Assembly: GCF_005491705.1 (NCBI RefSeq)
Contig: NZ_CP028092.1
Coordinates: forward strand, 2,108,001 to 2,172,000
Direction: 5' to 3'
Length of the DNA stretch: 64,000 nucleotides
From: Pontibacter sp. SGAir0037
GTDB lineage: Bacteria > Bacteroidota > Bacteroidia > Cytophagales > Hymenobacteraceae
The notes under the pieces: model-generated
Database searches by the model: none
The model's input: the letters and a program-made list of their open reading frames with translations, nothing else
What the model was told of the DNA's origin: nothing
Shown here: positions 1 through 9,022 of the stretch, one piece after another
Layout: the number at the start of each line of letters is the position of its first letter
Position numbering within the stretch: the stretch's first letter is position 1
Made by a program: the position numbers and the translations under genes

Positions 1-650
1 CCAATGGATACCACGGTCAGCCCGATGACCCTCTCCGAGAGTCCGAAAGCCTGGGCAATGCCTACGGCGCTTGTCACGATCAGCCTGCCGCCCAGTACCA
101 GTCCCGCCAGCCCGAGCCCAATGTACAACGCGGCCTGCAGGTAGGTATAGTCCTTCGTATCCGTCCCCTCGTCGGTTGGGTTGCCCTGGGCTATCTTCAG
201 GTTGTACACGAGGAAAATGGCGAAGAACAGCAGCAACAGCAGTCCCTCTGCCCTGGAGATGTAGCCTGCCTCCGAACTGTCCAAATACACATCACCTGCT
301 GTAACCAGCACGGCGACAGCAGCAAGCAGGCTCAGCGGGATCTCCAGCCAGGTTGTATTGGTTTTCACCGTTAGCGGGTATATGAGGGAAGATATTCCCA
401 GGATGGCCAGCACATTGAAGATATTGCTCCCCAAAACATTGCCCAGCACCATCTCGGTATTGTTCTCAACGGCTGCGAAGAGGTTTACCACCAGCTCGGG
501 GGCCGATGTGCCGAAGGCAACGATCGTTAGCCCTATAACAATGTTGGGAATACCCAGCCTGGCGGCCAGGCTGGAGGAGGCATCGACAAGCTTGTCTGCA
601 CCAAGTATAAGGCAGATAAACCCTGCCGCAAGGATTGCTATGTCTAACAT
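1..650 (-). CDS. Calcium/sodium antiporter (CaCA family), 5' part only
   Basis: Inner-membrane exchanger of the CaCA family, which exports Ca2+ in exchange for Na+. The minus-strand reading frame starts MLDIAILAAGF at 650 and stays open to the window edge, about 216 residues. The alpha-1 repeat signature is clear: GLTIVAFGTSAPELVVN, followed by GNVLGSNIFNVLAILG. The second alpha repeat begins at the edge (residues ERVIGLTVVSIG). Hydrophobic helices alternate with short loops. A purine-rich AGAAGAA lies just before the ATG. The family is usually 310-360 residues, so roughly a third of the gene lies outside the window. The family call is firm; ion specificity is inferred. Confidence 0.9.
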   Translation of the reverse strand, partial: MLDIAILAAGFICLILGADKLVDASSSLAARLGIPNIVIGLTIVAFGTSAPELVVNLFAAVENNTEMVLGNVLGSNIFNVLAILGISSLIYPLTVKTNTTWLEIPLSLLAAVAVLVTAGDVYLDSSEAGYISRAEGLLLLLFFAIFLVYNLKIAQGNPTDEGTDTKDYTYLQAALYIGLGLAGLVLGGRLIVTSAVGIAQAFGLSERVIGLTVVSI

Positions 651-1274
651 TTCTTCTGTTGTCTTGTCCAGTTGTAAAACCAGTGGTGAATGATCATGGA
701 GCAGTATCAGGCATGAATTTGCAAATATACTTCTTTCGCGGATAATCGGAAGAAAGAGGCACTACCGGTGAATTACCAGGCTGACGCCGCAACCGCTTGC
801 AGCTCCTTTGGCTGCAAAAGCTTGCTGTAGAGTACGTGAAAGATAAAACAAGTACCCATGACAGGTGACCTCCCCGAACAGAGAATCGCTGTAAAGCAGG
901 TGTAATAAGCTATGGGTGCTCCGTTTTGTGCTATTTCAGCTTTATGGGTTAATTATAAGGCTATTACAGGCCTTTACCAGTACTTCAGTTCCCTACATGT
1001 ACCCGCATCGACGGCCACTATGGCCAGAACACCATGGCCTTTCACAAGAAACTGTCCCGTTGCTCCATTCGTATAAACGCCCGGTAAAAAGCTAAACAAG
1101 TTTTTGACTTACCAGCAAAGGGTGGTACTTCGGTATGGAGGTTCTTTACTTGTAGCCAACTATTATGTTTAATTAAAACAGTCAGCGGGCAATGTCACAG
1201 CATTGCTTGCAACAAGGATCTTTTTTCTTATCTTCGAGATTACTTAGTGACTCGCTATTTACTTTTAGACTAAG
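651..1274. other. Intergenic region, no gene recognised
   Basis: About 620 bases between the divergent antiporter and H-NOX genes. Neither strand shows a convincing coding frame: the minus frame that reaches in from about 1478 is a shadow of the H-NOX gene. I see no tRNA, strong terminator or repeat. Promoters for both flanking genes should lie here, but I could not pick one out with confidence. Confidence 0.6.
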
Positions 1275-1298
1275 ATGCATACGCTTACCAACGACAGC

Positions 1299-1847
1299 AT
1301 GCACGGGTCCATCTTCTTGTTCCTGAAACGGTACGTAGAGAGCAGTATGGACTTCAGTGCCTGGCTTAACATACTGCACAGCGAGGGGCTGTCTCAGAGA
1401 GCAGACGAACCCTACCAGATGAACCAGGTGTACCCGATCAGCGAATTGTTTGCCATCATTACAGCTGCAGCCCGCCATCAGGGCGCTGCCTACGACAAGT
1501 TCCTAACAGATTTCGGAGAATTTCTGGTGCCTGACCTGCTGCTGGTCTTCAAGCGTTTCGTAAATCCTTCCTGGAAAACCTACGACACGCTTCTGAACAT
1601 CGGCTCCCACATGCACGGGGGAATCAAGCGAGAGAACGATAAAACCAACCCACCCCCGCTGCACGTAACGGCTGTCGGCCAGAAGCTCCTGATCATCGAC
1701 TATCACTCCAAGCGCAGGATGGCTGGCTTTGCCATCGGCATCATCAGGGGCCTCGCCGTGTATTTTCAGGAGGGGGACCTGGTTCGGGTGCAACCTACCA
1801 CAGAGCCCCATGCCGAGCGGGTGCAAATACGGGTGGAGTTCCTGTAG
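1299..1847 (+). CDS. Heme NO-binding (H-NOX/HNOB) domain protein, stand-alone
   Basis: Small cytosolic heme sensor of the H-NOX family, which binds NO (sometimes O2) through a proximal histidine. The start MHGSIFLFLKRY matches the family N-terminus, so I prefer it to the in-frame ATG 24 bases upstream at 1275. The heme-propionate motif YxSxR is present as YHSKR, about 48 residues from the C-terminus and followed by GFAIGIIRGLAVYF, as in the family. The proximal histidine is probably one of the two in the SHMHGG segment, about 30 residues before YHSKR. At 182 residues it is a single H-NOX domain with no fused kinase, cyclase or chemoreceptor, and no signalling partner lies beside it. It ends just before a hairpin terminator. 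Confidence 0.85.
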   Translation: MHGSIFLFLKRYVESSMDFSAWLNILHSEGLSQRADEPYQMNQVYPISELFAIITAAARHQGAAYDKFLTDFGEFLVPDLLLVFKRFVNPSWKTYDTLLNIGSHMHGGIKRENDKTNPPPLHVTAVGQKLLIIDYHSKRRMAGFAIGIIRGLAVYFQEGDLVRVQPTTEPHAERVQIRVEFL

Positions 1848-1862
1848 AGCAGCCGGGAAAGC

Positions 1863-1891
1863 GGGTCCTGCTGAGGCAATCAACAGGACCC
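1863..1891 (+). terminator. Rho-independent terminator after the H-NOX gene
   Basis: Arms GGGTCCTG (1863-1870) and CAGGACCC (1884-1891) pair perfectly over a 13-base loop. A T-run (ATTTTTG) follows at once, 16 bases after the H-NOX stop codon. Confidence 0.8.
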
Positions 1892-1977
1892 CGTATTTTT
1901 GTTAGAAGGAAATGAAACGGGCTTCCCTTCGCCAGCAGGAGTACCCAACATTTTAAACAATGTAACCAAAGCTCCTG

Positions 1978-2955
1978 CTACACCTCATGCGCCACCCTTG
2001 CAAACTTATTCCTGTATTCGATCGGAGTAAGTCCCGTCAGCTTCTTAAAAATATCTCTGAAGGCTTTGGTATCAGTATAGCCAACTTCAAACATGATCTC
2101 CGTCACATTCTTAATGGATGCTTCGAAAGAGATTTTGGCGGCCTCTATTCTTACTCGCTGCATGTACTCCATAGGTGTGTTGCTGGTAGCCTCTTTAAAC
2201 CTTCTTTCAAAAGTCCTGCGACCGGTGTTGATTAAATTTGCCAGCGTTTCTATCGTTATTTTATCTTCATAGTGCTTTTCAATATAGTCCTGAACTTTCT
2301 GAATGCCTCCGTCACCGTGATTTCTTTGACCTCTGAAGATAGTAAACTGAGATTGACTGTCTCTGCCGATATCCAAGGCGAAATATTTTGCTAACATGAC
2401 AGCTGTTCGTCTATCGGCAAATTTTTCGATCAGGTACAGAATTAAATTCCACAAACTGTTTGCCCCACCACTGCTGTATATATTGTCGTGTTCCGTAATA
2501 ATGGCTCCGTCTTCTACTTCTACGTCGGGATACCTTTTTTTAAACTCATTTACATGGGCCCAGTGGGTAGAGCACTTTCTGCCATTGAGCAAGCCTGTTT
2601 CAGCTAAAAGAAAGGCACCGACACACAAGCTGGCAAGACTTGCTCCTTCCTTATGTAGCTTTTTAAAATAAGGGATTGCTTCCGCATTGGCCTGTATGCC
2701 CTTGTCAGTATCGCCAAAGGCAGGCGGTATAAAAAGTAAGTCAGTCTGAGCCACCTCCTGGAGCAGCCTGTTTGTTCTTATGGTATACTCGCCGTTGCTG
2801 GCAGGCACATACTCGTGTAAGCCCACATACTCTACTTCGAAAACGGGCTCTTCCCCAAATGCTCTTAAAAACTCATTGGCAGTATGAAAGGCTCTGTAAG
2901 GTGGCGTAATTGCTTCTATTACCCCATGCTGCGGCACAAAAACTGAAATTTGCAT
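1978..2955 (-). CDS. GlxA-family transcriptional regulator (DJ-1/PfpI domain plus AraC HTH)
   Basis: Cytosolic DNA-binding regulator of 325 residues. The N-terminal half is a DJ-1/PfpI-like amidotransferase fold with the nucleophile-elbow segment LASLCVGAFLLAETGLLNGR. The C-terminal 100 residues are two AraC helix-turn-helix motifs ending in VGYTDTKAFRDIFKKLTG and TPIEYRNKF. The first ATG (MQISVFVPQHG) is at 2955; a GTG three codons upstream is less likely. The gene is divergent from the DoxX-like gene at 3203 with about 250 bases between them, so it may control that gene and itself. Its ligand is unknown. Confidence 0.9.
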   Translation of the reverse strand: MQISVFVPQHGVIEAITPPYRAFHTANEFLRAFGEEPVFEVEYVGLHEYVPASNGEYTIRTNRLLQEVAQTDLLFIPPAFGDTDKGIQANAEAIPYFKKLHKEGASLASLCVGAFLLAETGLLNGRKCSTHWAHVNEFKKRYPDVEVEDGAIITEHDNIYSSGGANSLWNLILYLIEKFADRRTAVMLAKYFALDIGRDSQSQFTIFRGQRNHGDGGIQKVQDYIEKHYEDKITIETLANLINTGRRTFERRFKEATSNTPMEYMQRVRIEAAKISFEASIKNVTEIMFEVGYTDTKAFRDIFKKLTGLTPIEYRNKFARVAHEV

Positions 2956-3202
2956 AATCAACACACATTAAGTGTAATAAAGATAAACATAGTTTTGTCA
3001 TAATTAGCCCCCAAAGTTGTCGTTTTCGCACCGGGTCTCATTTCCATGTCTGTTGTACTTTTGAATGTAGTAATTTCACAACCGTCAGGACGAGCAACCA
3101 TATGGCACAAGCAGGAATACTTTCGGTAGGGTCACCCTAAATAAACGTCTTAAACAACTCTGTCGGAAGTATTAAATAAATGAAGAAACAACTTAACAAT
3201 CA

Positions 3203-3640
3203 ATGCATATGAAAAAGCAGAGAATAATCTTTTGGGTGGCAACGGGCATACTAGTGCTATGGGAAGGTGTAATGCCGCTAAGCACCATACTATTTGCACC
3301 GGAGTATGTAAATGCAGGAACAAAGCCTTTGGGCTACCCCGATTACTTTGCCTATACGCTCATCATCTGTAAAGTACTCGGAGTGTTAGCCATTTCTTAC
3401 CCTAAAACACCCGCCAGGCTAAAGGAATGGGCATACGCAGGGCTCACGTTTAATTTGATCTTCGCCTTCATCAGCCATGCCTGTGTAGATAGGAACATCG
3501 GGTTTATGCTGATGCCACTCGTGGTACTGGGCATTCTTGCCGTTTCCTATATGGCAAACAATAAGATTCAGCAGAAGGGCTCAGGTGAACTATCGCACCA
3601 TCGCATGCCTGCAGCGAAGCATCAAATGGTGAAAGGTTAA
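3203..3640 (+). CDS. DoxX-like family small integral membrane protein
   Basis: 145-residue membrane protein with four predicted helices (about 9-30, 47-66, 74-94 and 99-117). It resembles the DoxX-like (DoxX_2) family common in Bacteroidota beside AraC or TetR regulators. Its pattern is a GxLVLWEGVMPL-type first helix, a GYPDYFAY loop, and a fourth helix followed by a basic tail. A second ATG two codons in (MKKQRIIF) is an equally good start. The exact function is unknown; relatives are linked to redox or stress responses. It is divergent from the GlxA-type regulator, its likely controller, and is followed by a perfect 20-bp hairpin terminator. Confidence 0.75.
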   Translation: MHMKKQRIIFWVATGILVLWEGVMPLSTILFAPEYVNAGTKPLGYPDYFAYTLIICKVLGVLAISYPKTPARLKEWAYAGLTFNLIFAFISHACVDRNIGFMLMPLVVLGILAVSYMANNKIQQKGSGELSHHRMPAAKHQMVKG

Positions 3641-3685
3641 GTAGCGCATCGGCAGATAACTGCAGGTAGAAAGGTAGCCAAGAGA

Positions 3686-3729
3686 AAAAGCGTGAAGCAT
3701 AGTAATTAGTTACTATGCTTCACGCTTTT
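3686..3729. terminator. Perfect 20-bp hairpin terminator
   Basis: The arms at 3686-3705 and 3710-3729 are exact reverse complements with a TTAG loop. The left arm begins AAAA and the right arm ends TTTT, so it could end transcripts from both strands. It lies 46 bases after the DoxX-like stop codon and before the converging dehydrogenase gene. Confidence 0.85.
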
Positions 3730-3871
3730 CGAGCACTGTTACGCAGGGTGATTAGTTATCAGATAGCTCGTCCCCCCCTCTCGCTCCTCTTATAGCCAGA
3801 GAAACTTCTGTAACCCTTTCACCACAAGGCTTCTGCGCTGCAGGAGGAGACAATTCTGGGCATGAAGGCAG

Positions 3872-6193
3872 TTACATTTTTTCTAGCTCTTCTACAGTGA
3901 AGGCCTTTTGCCTGTCCTTCAGTTTTTGCCGCACCTCTCCTACTTCTTCGGGAATAATTTTATCAGCATCATTGCGCCACGACTTGCGGATAAAGCTGAG
4001 CAGTTGCGCCACATCTTCATTCGACAGATCCTTATCGTAACCAATACCAGGCATATCTCCGTTAATTTCTGGGGCCCGGTATAAATGCCCGTTCACCCGC
4101 ACCGGCCCCGTTAGCCCAAACAAAACAATAGATATAAGTTGCTCTCTTTTACCCGTTACCCACTCCGACTGATTAAGCGGTGGTGCCAACGACTTGACAC
4201 CGTTACCATCGGCTCCGTGGCATGTCTGGCAGGAGGCCGCAAATAAAGCGGCTCCTTTCGGAAATTCTTTTACGAGCGCTTGTGCATCATTTTTTTCTCT
4301 TGAGCGATCAATATTAGCTAGTACACGTTGCAAACGCTTGTTAACGGCAAGCGCAGTATCCGGAGCAAAAGCCAGCACCTCTGTCTGAAATGCCTTTTCA
4401 CGGCCTTGCTGGTTGCTAATTACCGCATCTGCCACATAAACATTTTCAGGATACTTTTTAACAAGCTGCTGTAACAAGCCACGAGCTGCTACCTGGTTAA
4501 AGCGCTGTATGTGGTTTGCCAGGAAAGCAACATAAGGTGCTGCCAGTGTATCGTTACCAGCCACCATTTGCTCTAATACGGGCACATAATATGGAGCAGA
4601 ACTCTTGGTGAGAACAGAAGGTAAAACACTGAGGGCCTGCATACGGATTGGCCAGTTTGGCTGTTTCAGCAAGGCAACCACCTCTTCCGGCTGTAATGCC
4701 CCCAACCCTTCCAAAGTCCAAAGTGCGTGCATAGCCTGTAAAGAATTGCCTTGCTTTGCTATAACCTCGCGCAAGGCTGGTATAGCTTGGGTATAATGGC
4801 CATCAACGAGCATTTGCTGGGCCTTATCCCGTACCCAGCCATTTGTATGTGCTAAGTGCTTCACCAGTTCTGCCGGCTTCTCACTGAGCTTCACCGGCTC
4901 TGCCTCTTTCTTTTTAGGAGCTATTCTGTAAATACGGCCATAGCTCAACGGCTGCGTCAGATCGCGGCGCCCAATCTCCTTTTTAAGATAGGTGGTCAAG
5001 TAGGTTTTATGCTGAATTATTCCACGGTACATATCCACAACATAAAGTGAACCGTCCGGTGCATTGTAAAGGCTTACAGGACGAAAACGTTCGTCGATAC
5101 TTGCCAGGAACTCCTTGCCCTCATAAGCCTGCTTTCCATTGATGACATACCCTTTCTCATCAAGTATGTTCCGTTTAATGAGGTTTGCCGCCGGCTCAGC
5201 CACAAAAACGTTCGACGCATACGCTTTGCCAAACAAGTCCCCCCTGTAAACGAGCGGGCTGCTGGCGGCAGTGAAGTTTATCAAGCGCAGACTATCATCT
5301 AAAATATCTTCCATATACCCCCTGTTTACACCAGGTGTGGGTCTGATGGGATAGACCCGCTTATCGGCAATTACCTTTTCATTATAACCGGCTACGCCCC
5401 GCTGGTTTTTATTGGTGGCCCCTAAGCCGGGTGCGAAGTAGTCTCCCAATACATTTTCGGAGTTGTTGTTATAGTACAGCCTCCCATAGTTATCCTGTGC
5501 TATACCCCACTGCCCCCGAAAGTGTGTCTTCTCAATCACCCACTTGTCTCCTACCTTTCTGTATCTTTTATCGGATTTGGCGTTATATATCCAGTTATCC
5601 ATCGCGCGGAGCAGGCCGTTAGGCTGATGCTCTACATTACCACCCTCTGCATAAGCGGCATCAACCAACGTCTTTTTCCCTGGCTTATCATTCATTATTT
5701 CATAGTACCACAAGCTGGGCGGTTCTGCAACCAAAATACCCTGCTCAATCAGGCATATAGCCCGGGGCAACACCAGCGAATCCAGGAAGACCTTCCGTTT
5801 ATCTGCCACGCCGTCCTGGTTACTGTCTTCCAGTATCACCACTTTTCCAGTTGGCACCTCTTCACCGGTGCCAACAGTATCTGGCATATAGCCTTCCATT
5901 TCCACCACCCACATGCGCCCGTTATGATCGAACGTTAAAGCAACAGGTGTACTCACCAGTGGCTCTGCCGCAACCAGTTTTACCTCAAACCCCTCTGCCA
6001 CCTGCATCAGGTCTATTGATTTCTCAGGAGCTACAACAGGAGACGACTCCAGGCTAACTCTTGCAGCTTCGGCCTGTGTTACTTCTCCGGGTGTACCCGA
6101 AGCTCGTTGTGCATCTTTGGAGCCACTGTGCTGACAGCAGCACAAGGCACCTGCAGTTACGAGTATACAGAGTTGATAAAGGCATTTTTTCAT
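3872..6193 (-). CDS. Lipoprotein with membrane-bound dehydrogenase propeller, HEAT-like repeats and cytochrome c (PVC-type heme-binding family)
   Basis: Periplasmic, lipid-anchored protein of 773 residues. The start at 6193 gives a lipoprotein signal (MKKCLYQLCILVTAGALCCC); an in-frame start 27 codons upstream would bury the signal. After about residue 65 comes a beta-propeller of the membrane-bound dehydrogenase type (VAEGFEVKLVAAEPLVSTP, then FDHNGRMWVVEMEGY). A helical HEAT-like stretch follows around residues 430-610. A C-terminal cytochrome c domain has the heme motif CQTCH and a probable Met ligand in DMPGIG. The family is thought to oxidise sugars or alcohols and pass electrons to its heme, but the substrate is unknown. 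It is the last gene of the uronate operon, 88 bases after the transporter, so it may oxidise an extracytoplasmic uronate or keto-sugar. Confidence 0.85.
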   Translation of the reverse strand: MKKCLYQLCILVTAGALCCCQHSGSKDAQRASGTPGEVTQAEAARVSLESSPVVAPEKSIDLMQVAEGFEVKLVAAEPLVSTPVALTFDHNGRMWVVEMEGYMPDTVGTGEEVPTGKVVILEDSNQDGVADKRKVFLDSLVLPRAICLIEQGILVAEPPSLWYYEIMNDKPGKKTLVDAAYAEGGNVEHQPNGLLRAMDNWIYNAKSDKRYRKVGDKWVIEKTHFRGQWGIAQDNYGRLYYNNNSENVLGDYFAPGLGATNKNQRGVAGYNEKVIADKRVYPIRPTPGVNRGYMEDILDDSLRLINFTAASSPLVYRGDLFGKAYASNVFVAEPAANLIKRNILDEKGYVINGKQAYEGKEFLASIDERFRPVSLYNAPDGSLYVVDMYRGIIQHKTYLTTYLKKEIGRRDLTQPLSYGRIYRIAPKKKEAEPVKLSEKPAELVKHLAHTNGWVRDKAQQMLVDGHYTQAIPALREVIAKQGNSLQAMHALWTLEGLGALQPEEVVALLKQPNWPIRMQALSVLPSVLTKSSAPYYVPVLEQMVAGNDTLAAPYVAFLANHIQRFNQVAARGLLQQLVKKYPENVYVADAVISNQQGREKAFQTEVLAFAPDTALAVNKRLQRVLANIDRSREKNDAQALVKEFPKGAALFAASCQTCHGADGNGVKSLAPPLNQSEWVTGKREQLISIVLFGLTGPVRVNGHLYRAPEINGDMPGIGYDKDLSNEDVAQLLSFIRKSWRNDADKIIPEEVGEVRQKLKDRQKAFTVEELEKM

Positions 6194-6281
6194 ATTTAAA
6201 TTTAATTTAAAGACGCCAGCCATTCCCTTAGGGTATAAAATATTTGGCTTGATCATGTTTACTGATGCTAACATTCAGATA

Positions 6282-7601
6282 TTATAAATCTACTGGTTTC
6301 ATGCGCCTGGTAAGCCAATGTATGATGAGCCAGGCAGTCAGATAAGCAAGGCCACAGATGATGAACAATACATTGTAGCCAGCGCTGGTATTTCCTAAGT
6401 TCTCGTAGTGCTGCAACAGCGAACCTACAAACAAAGGGAAAACAGTTGAAGCAATAGAACCCGACATACCACCAATCCCCACAACAGAACTTACGGCTCT
6501 TTTAGGTACTATATCCGAGACAATCGTGAAGATATTCGTGCTCCAGGCTTGGTGTGCAGCAGCTGCTAAACTGATAATCCCCACTGCCACCCATATGTCG
6601 GTTGCGTACCTTGCCAGCAGAATAGGCAGCACCACAAAAGCTACGATCAGTAAAGTCGTCTTTCTAGCTTTAAGCACTGGCCAGCCCCGCTTTATCAGAT
6701 AAGATGACAGGTAGCCTCCGCCAATACTGCCGAACGTTGTGGCTGTATAAACAACAGCTAAAGGCAGGCTTGGTTTAGTCAAGTCTAATTTAAAGGTGGT
6801 AGCAAAATAAGAAGGAAGCCAGAACAGGAAGAACCACCAAATAGGATCGGTTAAAACTTTCCCGATAATAAAGACCCACGTCTGCCTGATGCCTAACAGG
6901 CGGCTCCACTTTATAGCGCTTTTATTTTCCTCCGAGGCAGCTTCATTGTCGCTGTGTATGAATTCATATTCAGCAGCAGATAGTCGCTTCTGCCGGGAAG
7001 GCACCTCATAGAAGAACCACCAAAGAACCAGCCATACAAAGCCTAAAGCACCCGTTATCAGAAAGGCTTCCTGCCAGCCGTAAGCACCTAATATCCACGG
7101 AACCAGGAGAGGTGCAGCCACGGCCCCAATGCTGGTCCCGGAGTTAAAGATACCAGTTGCCAGGGCACGTTCTCTTTTCGGGAACCATTCTGCCACCGCT
7201 TTAACCGCTGCAGGAAAATTACCCGCTTCCGACAAACCCAATAAACCTCTTACAAGTCCAAAGCCAAGCGTTGTTCTTACTGCTGCATGCAGCATAGCAG
7301 CAATACTCCAGACGGCTACCGATATGGAGTAACCTAGTTTAGAGCCTACCCTGTCGATGATGCTGCCAAAAATGACATATCCCAGAGCATATGAGGCAGA
7401 GAAGAACATGATGATGTACCCATAGTCAAGCTCCGTCCAGTTAAACTCATTCTCGAGCGTGGGCTTCAACAAGCCAATAACCTGTCTGTCGATGTAGTTA
7501 ATGGTTGTTGCAAAGAAAAGTAAGATACAGACGATCCAGCGATAATTACCTGTTTTGGCTCTTTCTACAGTGCCTCTTTCGCTTATTTTAGTATTTCCCA
7601 T
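6282..7601 (-). CDS. MFS transporter, anion:cation symporter (hexuronate transporter-like)
   Basis: Inner-membrane 12-helix permease of 439 residues. Family features include the first-helix motif NYIDRQVIGLL, the loop motif GSIIDRVGSKLGY, and GLSEAGNFPAAVKAVAEWFP, which is typical of the ExuT/ACS group that carries hexuronates by proton symport. It lies between the Gfo/Idh oxidoreductase and the heme dehydrogenase, in an operon with UxuA and a mannonate-type SDR. Import of glucuronate, galacturonate or a derived keto-acid is therefore the natural reading. Which sugar acid is carried cannot be read from the sequence. Confidence 0.88.
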   Translation of the reverse strand: MGNTKISERGTVERAKTGNYRWIVCILLFFATTINYIDRQVIGLLKPTLENEFNWTELDYGYIIMFFSASYALGYVIFGSIIDRVGSKLGYSISVAVWSIAAMLHAAVRTTLGFGLVRGLLGLSEAGNFPAAVKAVAEWFPKRERALATGIFNSGTSIGAVAAPLLVPWILGAYGWQEAFLITGALGFVWLVLWWFFYEVPSRQKRLSAAEYEFIHSDNEAASEENKSAIKWSRLLGIRQTWVFIIGKVLTDPIWWFFLFWLPSYFATTFKLDLTKPSLPLAVVYTATTFGSIGGGYLSSYLIKRGWPVLKARKTTLLIVAFVVLPILLARYATDIWVAVGIISLAAAAHQAWSTNIFTIVSDIVPKRAVSSVVGIGGMSGSIASTVFPLFVGSLLQHYENLGNTSAGYNVLFIICGLAYLTAWLIIHWLTRRMKPVDL

Positions 7602-7721
7602 AATTGATTTAACTCTGATTACTGGTTAAGGCACTACATCTTCATGGATACCTGCCTTCTCTTTTGCTATACAACACTTAATTTTTATACATTCCTTCAG
7701 ATAATTCTCCTGATGGGAAGA

Positions 7722-8903
7722 TCACAAAATGGTGATCGGTGTTTCAGCTCCCTTCCTTTCAGAGGAAACATACCCGGCATAAATGGTAGAAATCACATCC
7801 GCCGCCAGGCTACTGTTGCTTTCCACCGGTTCTCCTAAGGCAGCCGACCTGTAAAAGGCATCCATTTCATGCTGGTACCCGGCAAACCATGCTTCATCAG
7901 GTGACATGGAAGACCAGCCCTGCTTCGTCTCTGTTTTCTCCACTACATACACGTCTTTGAAATAACGCTCGGCTGGAGTATAGGCTTGCATGGCATTGTT
8001 AGGATGTATGTTGCAGATCGTTCTATGGTTATTTGTGTTTACTTCAATCCAATTATGCACTCCTCCCAGCACCAGTTCACTGGCAAACACATCGGCAATA
8101 GTACCATCTTCGAACACCACGTGCAGCATGGCAAAATCTTCAATGTCCTTGTAAGTTGTGCGTAAATGCCCTTCATCCCTGAAGCCGGGCATGCGTGTAA
8201 TGGCGTGGGTCCGGGCTGAGATAGTTTGAGGACGAATAGGTTTACCGTTGCGGGCTCTGCCCTCCACATGTTTCAGGTAGATGGCTGCCGACAAAGGGTG
8301 ACACCCTTTCCCGATCATGGAGCCTCCTCCGGAAAGCTTCCATTGCCCATAGGCCAGTGAATGCGAGCCCGAATGGGACTCCTCACCATGCATCCAGATA
8401 ATCTGGGCCCCGGTTTTCTCCAGTACTTCGCGCTCTTTCTGTATGGCCGGCGCATATACCCAATTCTCCGCATACATAATAAGTCCTTTACTTTCTCTCT
8501 CGGCCTGAAGCATCCTTTTTAGACTCTCCAATGTAGCTTCCAGTCCTTTTTCACGTGAAAAGGTATCGCCGTTGAAATCTTCGCTGCCATCACCAAAATA
8601 CCCGGTGAATGGTTTCTCCACAATCACGTGCTTGTTCAGTTGGAGCGCGGCTATTACAATGGGCTCGTGTGTGACGGGTGGCGTGCAGACATGGATTACA
8701 TCGGAGTTCTGCAGTAACTCCTCCAAACTGCTAAATGCTTTCAGGCTTCGCTCGCTTGTATAAGCCTGCAGGTTTTCCGAAGAGGGAGAATAAGCACCGG
8801 CTATGTCTACTTTGGCACTGAAAACCCGCTGCAGCGCCTCATAATGAAATTTTGCAGCAAAGCCGGAACCAACGATCCCAGCCCGTAAAACTTTCTTTTC
8901 CAT
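7722..8903 (-). CDS. Gfo/Idh/MocA-family NAD(P)-dependent oxidoreductase
   Basis: Cytosolic dehydrogenase of 393 residues. The N-terminal Rossmann fold begins RAGIVGSGFAAKFHYEAL (GxGxxA type). HVCTPPVTHEPIVIAAL and the family motif VIVEKPF follow, with the conserved Lys of EKP. The C-terminal substrate domain carries MIGKGCHPLSAAIYL, where the His is the usual catalytic-site residue. No signal peptide is present. The family reversibly oxidises sugar hydroxyls. With the DUF1080 protein of the same locus it would fit a 3-keto-sugar route (inference). It is in line with UxuA (119 bases downstream of it) and the transporter (120 bases upstream of it). Confidence 0.9.
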   Translation of the reverse strand: MEKKVLRAGIVGSGFAAKFHYEALQRVFSAKVDIAGAYSPSSENLQAYTSERSLKAFSSLEELLQNSDVIHVCTPPVTHEPIVIAALQLNKHVIVEKPFTGYFGDGSEDFNGDTFSREKGLEATLESLKRMLQAERESKGLIMYAENWVYAPAIQKEREVLEKTGAQIIWMHGEESHSGSHSLAYGQWKLSGGGSMIGKGCHPLSAAIYLKHVEGRARNGKPIRPQTISARTHAITRMPGFRDEGHLRTTYKDIEDFAMLHVVFEDGTIADVFASELVLGGVHNWIEVNTNNHRTICNIHPNNAMQAYTPAERYFKDVYVVEKTETKQGWSSMSPDEAWFAGYQHEMDAFYRSAALGEPVESNSSLAADVISTIYAGYVSSERKGAETPITIL

Positions 8904-9022
8904 TCACTGTTCTTTTAATCTTCTTGATCTGTTTTAGTGTCCGCTTCGAAGCCTGGAAAGGAGAATATCTTGTCCCTTCTGATTGCTTCCTGAACTACCT
9001 GTCAGATTCAACTTATCTTTTC

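Noticed and set aside
1182..1478. Minus-strand frame opposite the H-NOX gene
   Set aside because: Lies almost wholly opposite the well-supported H-NOX gene, has no family resemblance, and has the Cys/His pattern of a shadow frame.
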